From Saprospiraceae bacterium (GTDB taxonomy: Bacteria > Bacteroidota > Bacteroidia > Chitinophagales > Saprospiraceae), in the NCBI GenBank assembly GCA_028285545.1, contig JANQPA010000124.1, forward strand, positions 1 to 38,919: a DNA stretch of 38,919 bases. The letters run 5' to 3'. Every line of letters begins with the position of its first letter. The first letter of the stretch is position 1. The notes under the pieces were generated by a model. That model was given only the letters and a program-made list of their open reading frames with translations. It was not told the origin of the DNA and ran no database searches. Positions 16,753 through 24,920 of this stretch are shown piece by piece. A program made the position numbers and the translations under genes.

Positions 16753-16760
16753 CAAATTTA
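16753..16760 (-). promoter_or_regulatory. -7 box of the ugd-porQ promoter
   Basis: The minus strand reads TAAATTTG, an exact TAnnTTTG match, about 40 bases upstream of the ugd ATG at 16713. No TTTG sits at the ideal -33 position. It supports the shorter ugd start. Confidence 0.45.
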
Positions 16761-16830
16761 AAATAAATTGGAATAGGAAAAATTATTGTGTCTCTTTATC
16801 CGTCTAAAACGAAAAAAAATTATCGGTAAT

Positions 16831-16877
16831 GCCTTCTTTAGTAGAAAAATATTTTCTCATTTGAAGAAGGCTTTTTT
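16831..16877 (+). terminator. orphan terminator or attenuator upstream of the patatin gene
   Basis: GCCTTCTT (16831-16838) pairs with AAGAAGGC (16864-16871), an inner AGAAAA/TTTTCT stem stacks inside, and six T residues follow (16872-16877). This is a classic plus-strand intrinsic terminator, yet no plus-strand gene lies before it. It sits in the 344-base gap (16714-17057) between the divergent ugd and patatin genes, which otherwise shows nothing but the ugd promoter. It may end a small RNA or attenuate the patatin transcript. Confidence 0.55.
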
Positions 16878-17057
16878 AAATAAAAAATTCACTTTTGTCT
16901 TAATACTCATTATCCGGAACTTAATCCCAAGCTGCTTAGCAGTTTGAATTAATTATTCGTTATAAATATTAGAGAATTTAGTTCTAAATTGGAATATGTT
17001 TTAATCTCATTTGATTTTGGGTTATAAACATCATGTTTTCATCTATAAAACCGAAGG

Positions 17058-19304
17058 ATGTTAAAATGGATGCTCAATATTTTTTATTCTTTTCCTATTC
17101 GACTGCTGCAATTGCATCTGAGAAGTAATTTGCTGTTGATAGGAATGTGGGCATTTTTAATCACTCTAATAACGGGCATTATAGGGCGAAAATTAGGTTT
17201 CCAATATTTATTTCTAGATCCAGAATATCTGAATGCTGTTAACTTTTGGAGTTACTTCATGATTGGCCTCACCTTTGGGGGATTTTTAATGACTTGGAAT
17301 TTGACCACCTATTTGCTAACGGCTCACCATTTTCCTTTTTTGGCAAGTTTAAGAAATCCATTTACTAAATTCTGCCTTAATAATTTATTGTTACCAATCT
17401 TATTTTTGATTTTTTATGTTTTTGCTATCATCCATTTTCAACTGCGTTTTGAAGGCTGGACTACAGAAGACATTCTACTTCAGGTCATTGGTTTGTTGAC
17501 TGGTATGCTCACCTTATTGATTTTTTACTTTCTGTATTTTCATTATACTAATCAGGATATCAGTTCATATAAAAAACAGATTGAGGCTCGTCAGAATAAT
17601 ACAAATACCATTAACCCAGGTAGAAAAGACATTGATCTTGAATATATTAAAATGGATGCCAACAGATGGCGTGTTGACAATTACTTCAATGAAGCATTTA
17701 AATTCAGACCAGTAAGGAGTGTAGCACATTATGATGTGATTATGCTCAAGCAAATCTTTAAGCAAAATCACCTGAATGCTCTAATCATTCAATTACTCAC
17801 CATGATGGGGCTTTTTACTTTAGGCTCTCTTATGGATTACTCTCTTTTTCGGATACCTGCAGCAGCAAGTATTTTTATCATGTTGAGTGTAATTACCGCC
17901 ATAATTGGAGCCATAACTTATTGGTTTGATACCTGGAGAAATACCATAATCATTCTGACCTTAATTGCTATCAATTTTTTTACCAGCTTTCAGCATCTCA
18001 ACTACTCTAACAAAGCATATGGATTGAATTATGAGAAACAACTAGCAGAATATAGATATGAAAAGTTGCAGGGTATTTGTTCTGCTGAACAAATTAAGCA
18101 GGATATAAATTCAACTATTGAAATATTAGAACATTGGAAAGCAAAAAACAGCTCAGAAGGAAAGGAAAAACCTAAAATGGTTCTAATGGCAGTAAGTGGT
18201 GGTGGTCTTCGAGCGGCCAGTTGGACTACCAATGTTATCCAAAATGCGGATAGCTTGTCTGGAGGTCAATTACTCAATCATACAGCTTTAATTACAGGTG
18301 CATCTGGCGGAATGCTGGGTGCGGCCTATTTAAGAGAAATATATTTGCGCCAGCAAAGTGACCCAAATGCCAATCTTTATGCTTCTAAACATTTGGAAAA
18401 CATATCTAAAGATATGCTTAATTCCATAGCCTTTACATTGGTATCAAATGATTTATTCTTGCCATGGACCCGATTTAAGGTAGGTCAAAATACCTATCGC
18501 AAAGACAGAGGTTATATTTTCGAACAACAATTGAATGAAAATACGGGGAATGTGTTGGAAAAAAGACTTTCAGATTATTATTCCCCGGAAAAAACAGCAC
18601 AAATTCCTTTAATGTTTCTTACACCCTCTATCGTAAATGATGCCCGCCGATTCATTATCTCGCCACAACCTGTTTCTTATATGATGATTGCACCAGTGGG
18701 TATTGAACAACAAAATTCTGTAGAGATTGATGCTGTTGATTTTAGGCGTTTATTTCAAGAGCAGGAAGCTGATAGTCTATTATTTACTTCGGCTCTTAGA
18801 ATGAATGCAACTTTTCCCTATATCATGCCGAATGTTCACTTGCCTTCCCGACCGGAGTTGGAGGCTGTCGATGCAGGCTTTATTGATAATTATGGCATTT
18901 TATCAATTACTCGTTTTATTCAAGTTTTTAGAGAATGGATTTTACAAAACACCAGCGGGGTAGTTTTAATGCAAATTAGCAGTTCCACCAAAATTGATCC
19001 CATTACTGCAAATGAAAATAAAGGTATTATTGAGACTATTTTTAATCCTATCGGCATAGCAGGTCAGTTGATCAGTCTGCAGGAATTTGAACATGACAAT
19101 AGTCTGGGCCTTTTGTATGACCTTCTGGGGCCCGATTATTTACATTACGTGCGTTTTGTTTATGACCCTGGCAAAAATAACAAATTGAAAGCCTCCATAT
19201 CTTTCCACCTCACCAACAGGGAAAAAGAAGTCATTAGAGAAGAAATCGAAGTAGCTGACAATCAAAAGAATCTACTCAGATTGGTTCAATTGCTCCAACC
19301 TTAA
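17058..19304 (+). CDS. patatin-like phospholipase with N-terminal multi-pass membrane domain
   Basis: This 748-residue protein has about seven hydrophobic segments within residues 25-310 and a patatin-type lipase domain from about residue 372 to the C-terminus. Catalytic parts are visible: oxyanion loop SGGGLRAASW (380-389), nucleophile S416 in GASGG, and the dyad aspartate D605 in VDAGFIDNYG. Patatin enzymes hydrolyse acyl esters of membrane lipids through a Ser-Asp dyad. The membrane part has no motif I recognise, and the lipase domain probably faces the cytoplasm. It is a single gene preceded by an orphan terminator-like hairpin. The physiological lipid and trigger are unknown. Confidence 0.85.
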   Translation: MLKWMLNIFYSFPIRLLQLHLRSNLLLIGMWAFLITLITGIIGRKLGFQYLFLDPEYLNAVNFWSYFMIGLTFGGFLMTWNLTTYLLTAHHFPFLASLRNPFTKFCLNNLLLPILFLIFYVFAIIHFQLRFEGWTTEDILLQVIGLLTGMLTLLIFYFLYFHYTNQDISSYKKQIEARQNNTNTINPGRKDIDLEYIKMDANRWRVDNYFNEAFKFRPVRSVAHYDVIMLKQIFKQNHLNALIIQLLTMMGLFTLGSLMDYSLFRIPAAASIFIMLSVITAIIGAITYWFDTWRNTIIILTLIAINFFTSFQHLNYSNKAYGLNYEKQLAEYRYEKLQGICSAEQIKQDINSTIEILEHWKAKNSSEGKEKPKMVLMAVSGGGLRAASWTTNVIQNADSLSGGQLLNHTALITGASGGMLGAAYLREIYLRQQSDPNANLYASKHLENISKDMLNSIAFTLVSNDLFLPWTRFKVGQNTYRKDRGYIFEQQLNENTGNVLEKRLSDYYSPEKTAQIPLMFLTPSIVNDARRFIISPQPVSYMMIAPVGIEQQNSVEIDAVDFRRLFQEQEADSLLFTSALRMNATFPYIMPNVHLPSRPELEAVDAGFIDNYGILSITRFIQVFREWILQNTSGVVLMQISSSTKIDPITANENKGIIETIFNPIGIAGQLISLQEFEHDNSLGLLYDLLGPDYLHYVRFVYDPGKNNKLKASISFHLTNREKEVIREEIEVADNQKNLLRLVQLLQP

Positions 19305-19338
19305 ACCAAAATCACCTCATTTCTTTAGGAACACACAA

Positions 19339-19379
19339 TTAGTTAGCAAAAACGCTAATTAACCCTTTATATTTTTTTT
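19339..19379 (+). terminator. intrinsic terminator after the patatin gene
   Basis: TTAGTTAGC (19339-19347) pairs with GCTAATTAA (19354-19362) with one G-T pair and a six-base loop. A run of eight T residues follows at 19372-19379. It lies 35 bases after the patatin stop codon. Confidence 0.6.
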
Positions 19380-19563
19380 GATTAGATAATACAAATATTT
19401 ATTTGTAATAAAATAACAATCAATAGTTTTTGAACGACATTTAGGCATATATAATAAAAATTGAACATTTCTGTCCTTTCAATGATCAAAATCAATGTTT
19501 AATTGACTGAAAATGAATCCTTTTAAGTTAAAAATCGTAACATTAAATATCCTATTATTGTAA

Positions 19564-21084
19564 ATGAAAGCTACTGCTATGAGAAAAAGTCTTTACATTA
19601 ATATTTTGTTAGGTGGAATTTTTATAGTTATTCTGCTGCCTTCCATTCATGCACAAACAAATATTGTTGCCATTTCAGCTACTTCCGGAACAGAATGCCT
19701 GGGCAATAATTTTAATTTTATAATTGCCGCCCAAAACAATGATATCACAAATACCAGTTTGTTAGACAGAAACATGGCCAATATGATAGATGGCACAGTT
19801 GGTTGTCTGGGTTGTCCTGGAGGAGGTGCTTTTCCAGCTTTGATTTTTTTATCAGTCCAGTTGACCTCAGGTACCGTTGGGGCTATTGATACCTTTGATC
19901 TTACCTTAACAGATCCAGCAGGCTTTCTTAATAATTCTGGAGTAAGTTCCATCGCTCAAACAGGTACTACTATTACTTTTCGTTTTACTATAACTGCCAA
20001 TGATCAACCTACTGCTGAAATAGTTCCTGCAGATCCCGTTCTTTGCAATGGAGCTCCAACTGTACTTACTGCAATAACTACCAATAACTCGACCGTTTCC
20101 ACCTATACCTGGTCAGCAGATGGTGGTAATGGTAGTTTTCAAGGAGATACAAATCCGGGCAATATCGCTGCTGCTACTATAACCGATCCAGATACTTATA
20201 GGGTCACCATAGCCAATTCTTGCGGGAGTGATAGTGAAACCACAACCGCAACTTCAGATGTTACTCCTGTAGTAGATTTCAGTTGTCAGGATAATGGAGA
20301 TAATACCACCACCCTAAATGTTGACATCCTTAATGCAGCAACTGGGGTTACGGTTGAATTTTATAATGATGGGATGTTTCACATTGCTTCTGGCATGCTA
20401 AATGGTCCTACCTCTACTGCTATTATGGTAAATAGTGTAACCTTTCTCAATCAGGACTTTACCATCGATGCTTTCAATGACTGTGGGTCTGCATCCAATG
20501 ATCAATCTTGTGAAATTTTATTGCCAGTAGAATTACAATATTTTGATGCCAAACAGGAAGAAAAGTCTGTTATGCTCGAGTGGTCAACCCTATCGGAGCT
20601 TAACAATGATTTTTTCACCCTGGAGAAATCTATAAATGGAATAGATTTTAGAGAGGTATCTACGGTACAAGGTGCCGGTACCTCCCAGGAAGCTCATTAT
20701 TATTCCTACCTGGATGAAAAGGCAGTTGAAAGGGCATCCGGATATGCAAACCTATACTATCGACTGAAACAGACTGATTTTGATGGTACTTATAGTTATT
20801 CTGACATTAAAGTAGTCAACCTTCCTGTTTCTGGAATTTTAGGAATTAGTAATTTGTGGCAGGAGTCTGATAATCTCCTAATTGATCTTAGTATCCCAGC
20901 CGGTACAAGACTTGAAGGTAGAATTATCAGTCTTGATGGTCGTATCATTCAATCTAAACTTTTTGAAGTTTCTCAAGGTAGGGAACAGCTAAGTTTTGAC
21001 ATTTCCAATCTTCCTCGTGGGATGTATCTCTTCTCTGCTTCTGATAACAATACTCAAATTAGTCAAAAATTTATCCGCTTATAA
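19564..21084 (+). CDS. secreted protein with T9SS type A sorting domain
   Basis: This 506-residue exported protein has a signal peptide ending IHAQ near residue 31. A Cys-containing CLGCPGG stretch follows, then beta-sandwich domains resembling PKD/Ig-like repeats (about residues 150-245, TYTWSADGGNGSFQGDT). The block from LPVELQYFDAKQEEKSVMLEW (about residue 320) through SYSDIKVVNL is the common pre-sorting module of Bacteroidota surface proteins. The last 75 residues (LEGRIISLDGRIIQ ... LPRGMYLFSA ... QKFIRL) form the C-terminal signal recognised by the T9SS. Alternative ATG at 19579. The role is probably structural or adhesive; no catalytic motif is seen. It is likely exported through the machinery that includes PorQ. 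Confidence 0.85.
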   Translation: MKATAMRKSLYINILLGGIFIVILLPSIHAQTNIVAISATSGTECLGNNFNFIIAAQNNDITNTSLLDRNMANMIDGTVGCLGCPGGGAFPALIFLSVQLTSGTVGAIDTFDLTLTDPAGFLNNSGVSSIAQTGTTITFRFTITANDQPTAEIVPADPVLCNGAPTVLTAITTNNSTVSTYTWSADGGNGSFQGDTNPGNIAAATITDPDTYRVTIANSCGSDSETTTATSDVTPVVDFSCQDNGDNTTTLNVDILNAATGVTVEFYNDGMFHIASGMLNGPTSTAIMVNSVTFLNQDFTIDAFNDCGSASNDQSCEILLPVELQYFDAKQEEKSVMLEWSTLSELNNDFFTLEKSINGIDFREVSTVQGAGTSQEAHYYSYLDEKAVERASGYANLYYRLKQTDFDGTYSYSDIKVVNLPVSGILGISNLWQESDNLLIDLSIPAGTRLEGRIISLDGRIIQSKLFEVSQGREQLSFDISNLPRGMYLFSASDNNTQISQKFIRL

Positions 21085-21088
21085 ATTA

Positions 21089-21126
21089 TTAGTTAGAGCA
21101 GAAGGCTGGCTATCTGCTCTAACTAA
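21089..21126. terminator. bidirectional hairpin between T9SS cargo gene and dehydrogenase
   Basis: Positions 21089-21102 and 21113-21126 are perfect 14-bp complements (TTAGTTAGAGCAGA and its complement) with a 10-base loop. It lies between two convergent genes, 5 bases after one stop and 8 bases from the other. No long T tract follows. Confidence 0.65.
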
Positions 21127-21133
21127 ACTCATC

Positions 21134-22309
21134 TTATCCTACATAATAAATCCTGTAAATTGCATTGGCAAAGTCATCTGAAACCAAGATAGAGCCATCC
21201 GGAAGGAATTCCAGATCTACAGGCCTACCCCAAGCTTCATCAGTAGCATCATCCAACCAGCCTTCGGCAAAGGTCGAATAGCCGGTAGAATTAAAGTTTT
21301 CATCCAGAGTAACCATAGTAACCCGATATCCTATTTTTTTGGACCTGTTCCAAGATCCATGTTCAGCAATTAAAAGATCTCCTTTATAGTCACTCGGAAA
21401 TGCATTGGTCATAACAAATTCAAGTCCTAGAGGAGCGGTATGTGGTCCAAGGTTTTGAACCGGAGGGGTAAAATCCTCACATGCTCCTTTTTCACCAAAT
21501 TCAGGATCCTGAGTATCTCCTTGATGACAATAAGGATAACCAAAATGCATATCATCGGCAGTAGCGCGATTTAGTTCACAGGCAGGCAGGTCATCCCCCA
21601 TCCAGTCCCGACCATTATCTGTAAACCAGAGGTCTTTGGTTTCAGGATGCCAGGTAAAACCAACTGTGTTGCGCACACCATGTTGAATAACTTCCATATC
21701 TGTTCCATCAGGATTCATTCTGGTGATGGAAGCAAAAACTTCATCTTCTGACTCACAGATATTACATGGAGCTCCAACGGGCACATAGAGTTTGCCATCA
21801 GGACCAAAGTCAATAAACTTCCAGCCGTGATGCGTTTCGGTAGGATATTGATCAAAAACAACAACAGGTTCAGGGGGAGATTCCAGCTGTGATTCAATAT
21901 TATCAAACCTAATTACTCGATTGACTTCTGCTACATAAAGGGCTCCATCTCTAAAAGCAACACCATTAGGAAGCTTTAAGCCTTCAGCCAGAGTATAAAT
22001 TTTTTCGGCTCGAAAATCTTTGTCTTCATCTTTTAATGCGTAAACATTTCCTTTCCCCCTTGTACTTACAAACAAGGTCCCATCCGGAGATAATACCATT
22101 GAACGAGCATTTTCCACTCCTTCAGCATAAACGTCAATTTTAAACCCTTCAGGTAATTTGATTCGATCAATTGGAAGGTCTCCATCATAAGGTACTTCGG
22201 GAATATATGAAGCAGTGACTTTTTGTCCATCAGTATCTGTTTCTCCCTGAGGAGCACAGCTGATCATTAACAGACAAATAAAAGAAAACATTATTGGTAT
22301 AAGTTTCAT
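21134..22309 (-). CDS. glucose/sorbosone dehydrogenase-like lipoprotein
   Basis: This 391-residue protein has a lipoprotein signal (MKLIPIMFSFICLLMISCAP, lipobox MISC) and a six-bladed beta-propeller of the soluble sugar dehydrogenase (GSDH) type. Typical blade sequences are LPEGFKIDVYAEGVENARSM, GPDGKLYVPVGAPCNICESE, GVRNTVGFTWHPETKDLWFTDNGRDW and AEHGSWNRSKKIGYRV. Related enzymes oxidise sugars with pyrroloquinoline quinone (PQQ). No PQQ synthesis gene is present in the window, and substrate cannot be predicted. The frame is open to an ATG at 22366, but the start at 22309 places the signal peptide correctly and fits a -7 box at 22371-22378. Confidence 0.85.
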   Translation of the reverse strand: MKLIPIMFSFICLLMISCAPQGETDTDGQKVTASYIPEVPYDGDLPIDRIKLPEGFKIDVYAEGVENARSMVLSPDGTLFVSTRGKGNVYALKDEDKDFRAEKIYTLAEGLKLPNGVAFRDGALYVAEVNRVIRFDNIESQLESPPEPVVVFDQYPTETHHGWKFIDFGPDGKLYVPVGAPCNICESEDEVFASITRMNPDGTDMEVIQHGVRNTVGFTWHPETKDLWFTDNGRDWMGDDLPACELNRATADDMHFGYPYCHQGDTQDPEFGEKGACEDFTPPVQNLGPHTAPLGLEFVMTNAFPSDYKGDLLIAEHGSWNRSKKIGYRVTMVTLDENFNSTGYSTFAEGWLDDATDEAWGRPVDLEFLPDGSILVSDDFANAIYRIYYVG

Positions 22310-22370
22310 ATTAGTGATTAGATGAGTGAGGTGTAAAAATATAAAAAAACAATAGTCTTTAATCATCTAG

Positions 22371-22378
22371 CAAAATTA
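22371..22378 (-). promoter_or_regulatory. -7 box of the sugar dehydrogenase gene
   Basis: The minus strand reads TAATTTTG, an exact TAnnTTTG match, about 62 bases before the ATG at 22309. The predicted start near 22364 would exclude the longer reading frame start at 22366. No clear -33 box is visible. Confidence 0.4.
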
Positions 22379-22434
22379 GATTTTTCTACAGACTATCGCT
22401 CCCAAGAAAAGCTAAATTAAGGACAAGTATTGTC

Positions 22435-24660
22435 TTAGTTTTGATCTTTTATCATATTAGTCAGATCTGGGAAAAAACCAGTATACCTTTCCAGTTCAGA
22501 TTTTTTCAATCTAAAGCCATCTGCAAAGACCACAATTCTAAGGTTTTCCTGACGTCTTTTAGACAACTTATTAAAAGCCTCTTTTGCAGCAGAATAAGAT
22601 TTAAAGTCTTCTGCCATATAGGTAAGTGTTTTCCCATTTTTTTCGGCAAGAGGGTATCTGCTTTTTTCAAAAAGAGGATCTTCAAAGAAGTCATTCTGCT
22701 CTGCAAATTGAAATTTGTAAACCAACCGAGTTTCGGTAATCTGGTCTTCGCTAAGTGTGACTGCCTGGACTTCAAAAGGAATTTCCTTTTTTCCGGAGAC
22801 ATTAAGTTCAAGAGCAAATGGCTTCCCCCCTAAAGTTTTAAGGTTTTTTCCATTTAGACCCCTAATTTGGATATTCTCGGGTCTGATCCCATTTTGTATA
22901 AAATAGTTGGCAAATTTTTCACTTTGCACCGTAGCATTTAACAGGCGATCCGCTACAGAAACCCCCATTCTTGAATAGACACTTACTATTAATTTCAGCT
23001 GTGGGTATCGTTGCATCAGGCTAAGCACCTGTTTGAACTGGGCTTCACTCCGATTATTCAAAATACTTCCTGGGTCATCAAAGACTATTGAAGGTAATTT
23101 AATGATAGCTCCTCGTGGAAACTCATAATTCTGTGTTGAGGAACTTTCAGGTTTGGAAGGGCTAGATACAACAGTGCCTCCGAAAGGATCGGAAGGAGTT
23201 GTACCAAAGGGATCGGATCTTGCAGGTTGGGTAGCAACCGCTGGAGGAGGACTTATCTGTTTGGATGGACTGGGTGGTCTATTATTCTTCTTAAGATTTG
23301 GAGGAGGTGCTTGTGGGGACAATTTTGATACAGCTACAGGTTTTTCAATAATGGCCTCATTAAAATAAGCGATAAAAATATCTCTTTTCCCAAATCCATC
23401 TTTCCGGCTTGAGGAAAAAAATGCACTGTATCCATCAAAACTCATTCTAAAATAGGCATCATCTCCTGCAGAGTTTAATGGAATTCCAAGATTAAGGGGA
23501 GGATACCATTCTCTGGTGCCTTCATTAAAGAAGGATTTAAGTATATCAAAGCCTCCGATAGAAAGGTTGGGATTATTTGAGCTGAAATATAGTTCGGTTC
23601 CGCCTTTTGCTAAAAAAGGGGTGGTTTCATCATATGCCGAATTGATATTGGGGCCTAAATTTTGAGGCTTAGACCATCTTCCATTTTGAGTAGCCACAGA
23701 AATAAACAAATCTCTTCCTCCATATCCTCCTAATTGATCGCTTGAAAAAACAACCAGGGAATCACCAATAAAATGGGGCATCGAATAATCTGCATTGGCA
23801 TTAACGGGGCCTAAAAATGGGTTTACGCTTAACCTGCGCTGGTTGGCTCTTTGAAAAGTGTCTATAAGAATTCGGCCATTAACTAAACTTCTTCCCTGGT
23901 AATAATACATCACATTTCCAGTTGGATCAAATCCAAAAATGACATCGTGAGTATTGCTGTTTATTAGAAAATGCATTCTTTGCACTTGCTCCCAATTGCC
24001 GCCTTTATTTTTACAAGAGAATATATCATTGGTAGGATGCCCATAAAATTCATCGGGCTGTCCAAATTCATTTCTGGGGCCTCCAAAGTTTCCCGACCTG
24101 CTCGAAGTGAAATATAAGGTGTTTTTAAAATTTGGACTAGGCACTGGGCCAAATTCATCACCTGGGGAATTAATTTCTGATCCGAGGTTTTCAACATATG
24201 CCAGGCTTTGTCTAAACTGTAACTGGATACCATTGGCACACATTTTTATTTCATCTCTTATAATTTGACGATAGGGGTGCCGACTATCTACTACCTTTAA
24301 ATATTCCTTGTATAATTCTACTGCTTTATCAAATTGATGACGAGAATGAAAAATTCTTCCCAGATACAAGAGTGCTTCAGCAATAGGTGCTTTTCTTCCG
24401 TCTAATATACTGGTAAAAACGTTTTCGGATAGATCCAGGCGATTAAGGTGATAAAGACAGACTGCTTGTAGGAAAAGGCCTTCTTCATCTGAACGAAGAG
24501 AAATTTTATTGGACTCCAATAATCCTAGTGCCTGGTCAAACTTTTCATTTAAGCAATACTGTTTTACTTGCCTTTTGGTCTCTACCCAACTAGTTTGCCC
24601 CTTCAGAAAAAGGCTGGTAAAAAAAAGTATTAGCAGTATTAAATAGCGCATGCCTTTCAT
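22435..24660 (-). CDS. TPR-PD40-OmpA-like envelope protein with SPOR-like C-terminus
   Basis: This is an exported protein of about 741 residues. From the ATG at 24660 it has a signal peptide (MKGMRYLILLILFFTSLFLKGQ); the ATG at 24651 is also possible. Next come TPR-like helices, then four PD40 beta-propeller repeats (for example NTLYFTSSRSGNFGG, LVVFSSDQLGGYGGRDLF and LYFSSNNPNLSIGGFD), a Pro/Ser linker, and an OmpA-like domain (LKLIVSVYSRM ... YFIQNGIRPENIQIRGLNGK). The end (LTYMAEDFKSYSAAKEAF ... LRIVVFADG) looks like a SPOR-type repeat. The layout recalls PorE-like proteins, but the OmpA peptidoglycan-contact residues look degenerate, so binding is doubtful. Single gene. Confidence 0.78.
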   Translation of the reverse strand: MKGMRYLILLILFFTSLFLKGQTSWVETKRQVKQYCLNEKFDQALGLLESNKISLRSDEEGLFLQAVCLYHLNRLDLSENVFTSILDGRKAPIAEALLYLGRIFHSRHQFDKAVELYKEYLKVVDSRHPYRQIIRDEIKMCANGIQLQFRQSLAYVENLGSEINSPGDEFGPVPSPNFKNTLYFTSSRSGNFGGPRNEFGQPDEFYGHPTNDIFSCKNKGGNWEQVQRMHFLINSNTHDVIFGFDPTGNVMYYYQGRSLVNGRILIDTFQRANQRRLSVNPFLGPVNANADYSMPHFIGDSLVVFSSDQLGGYGGRDLFISVATQNGRWSKPQNLGPNINSAYDETTPFLAKGGTELYFSSNNPNLSIGGFDILKSFFNEGTREWYPPLNLGIPLNSAGDDAYFRMSFDGYSAFFSSSRKDGFGKRDIFIAYFNEAIIEKPVAVSKLSPQAPPPNLKKNNRPPSPSKQISPPPAVATQPARSDPFGTTPSDPFGGTVVSSPSKPESSSTQNYEFPRGAIIKLPSIVFDDPGSILNNRSEAQFKQVLSLMQRYPQLKLIVSVYSRMGVSVADRLLNATVQSEKFANYFIQNGIRPENIQIRGLNGKNLKTLGGKPFALELNVSGKKEIPFEVQAVTLSEDQITETRLVYKFQFAEQNDFFEDPLFEKSRYPLAEKNGKTLTYMAEDFKSYSAAKEAFNKLSKRRQENLRIVVFADGFRLKKSELERYTGFFPDLTNMIKDQN

Positions 24661-24873
24661 TTTAAAATGATATTTTGGATACCCGTTTTTTAGGGTTTCA
24701 AAATCTCTAAACTGAAGATCCTCTCGCAATTAAATTGCTAAATGGACCGATTATTTGAGGGTATGTCACTGCCAATTAAACATCTAATACATTAATACGA
24801 TCATTTTTAATGTGATGTTGTTAATGACTGGCGTTTTTTGTAAAGAAGATATGAAAGGAAGGCGCAATAGAAG

Positions 24874-24911
24874 AAAAAAGGGTCAGGATTTTAATCATCT
24901 GACCCTTTTTT
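24874..24911 (-). terminator. intrinsic terminator of the acyltransferase gene
   Basis: AAAAAAGGGTCAG (24874-24886) pairs perfectly with CTGACCCTTTTTT (24899-24911) around a 12-base loop. On the minus strand the hairpin ends in a U tract 10 bases after the stop codon of the gene at 24921-26282. The symmetrical A/T tails could work in both directions. Confidence 0.85.
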
Positions 24912-24920
24912 AGGGTGGTT

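Noticed and set aside
16714-16755. Longer ugd start at 16755
   Set aside because: The added 14 basic residues precede the normal Rossmann start and the -7 promoter box overlaps this region; 16713 is preferred.
22310-22366. Longer start for the sugar dehydrogenase at 22366
   Set aside because: It would put 19 residues before a well-formed lipoprotein signal and would begin at or before the predicted transcript start.
22441-22833. A 130-residue plus-strand frame opposite the OmpA-like gene
   Set aside because: Its product is Phe/Lys-rich with no domain, and the opposite strand has clear family similarity.
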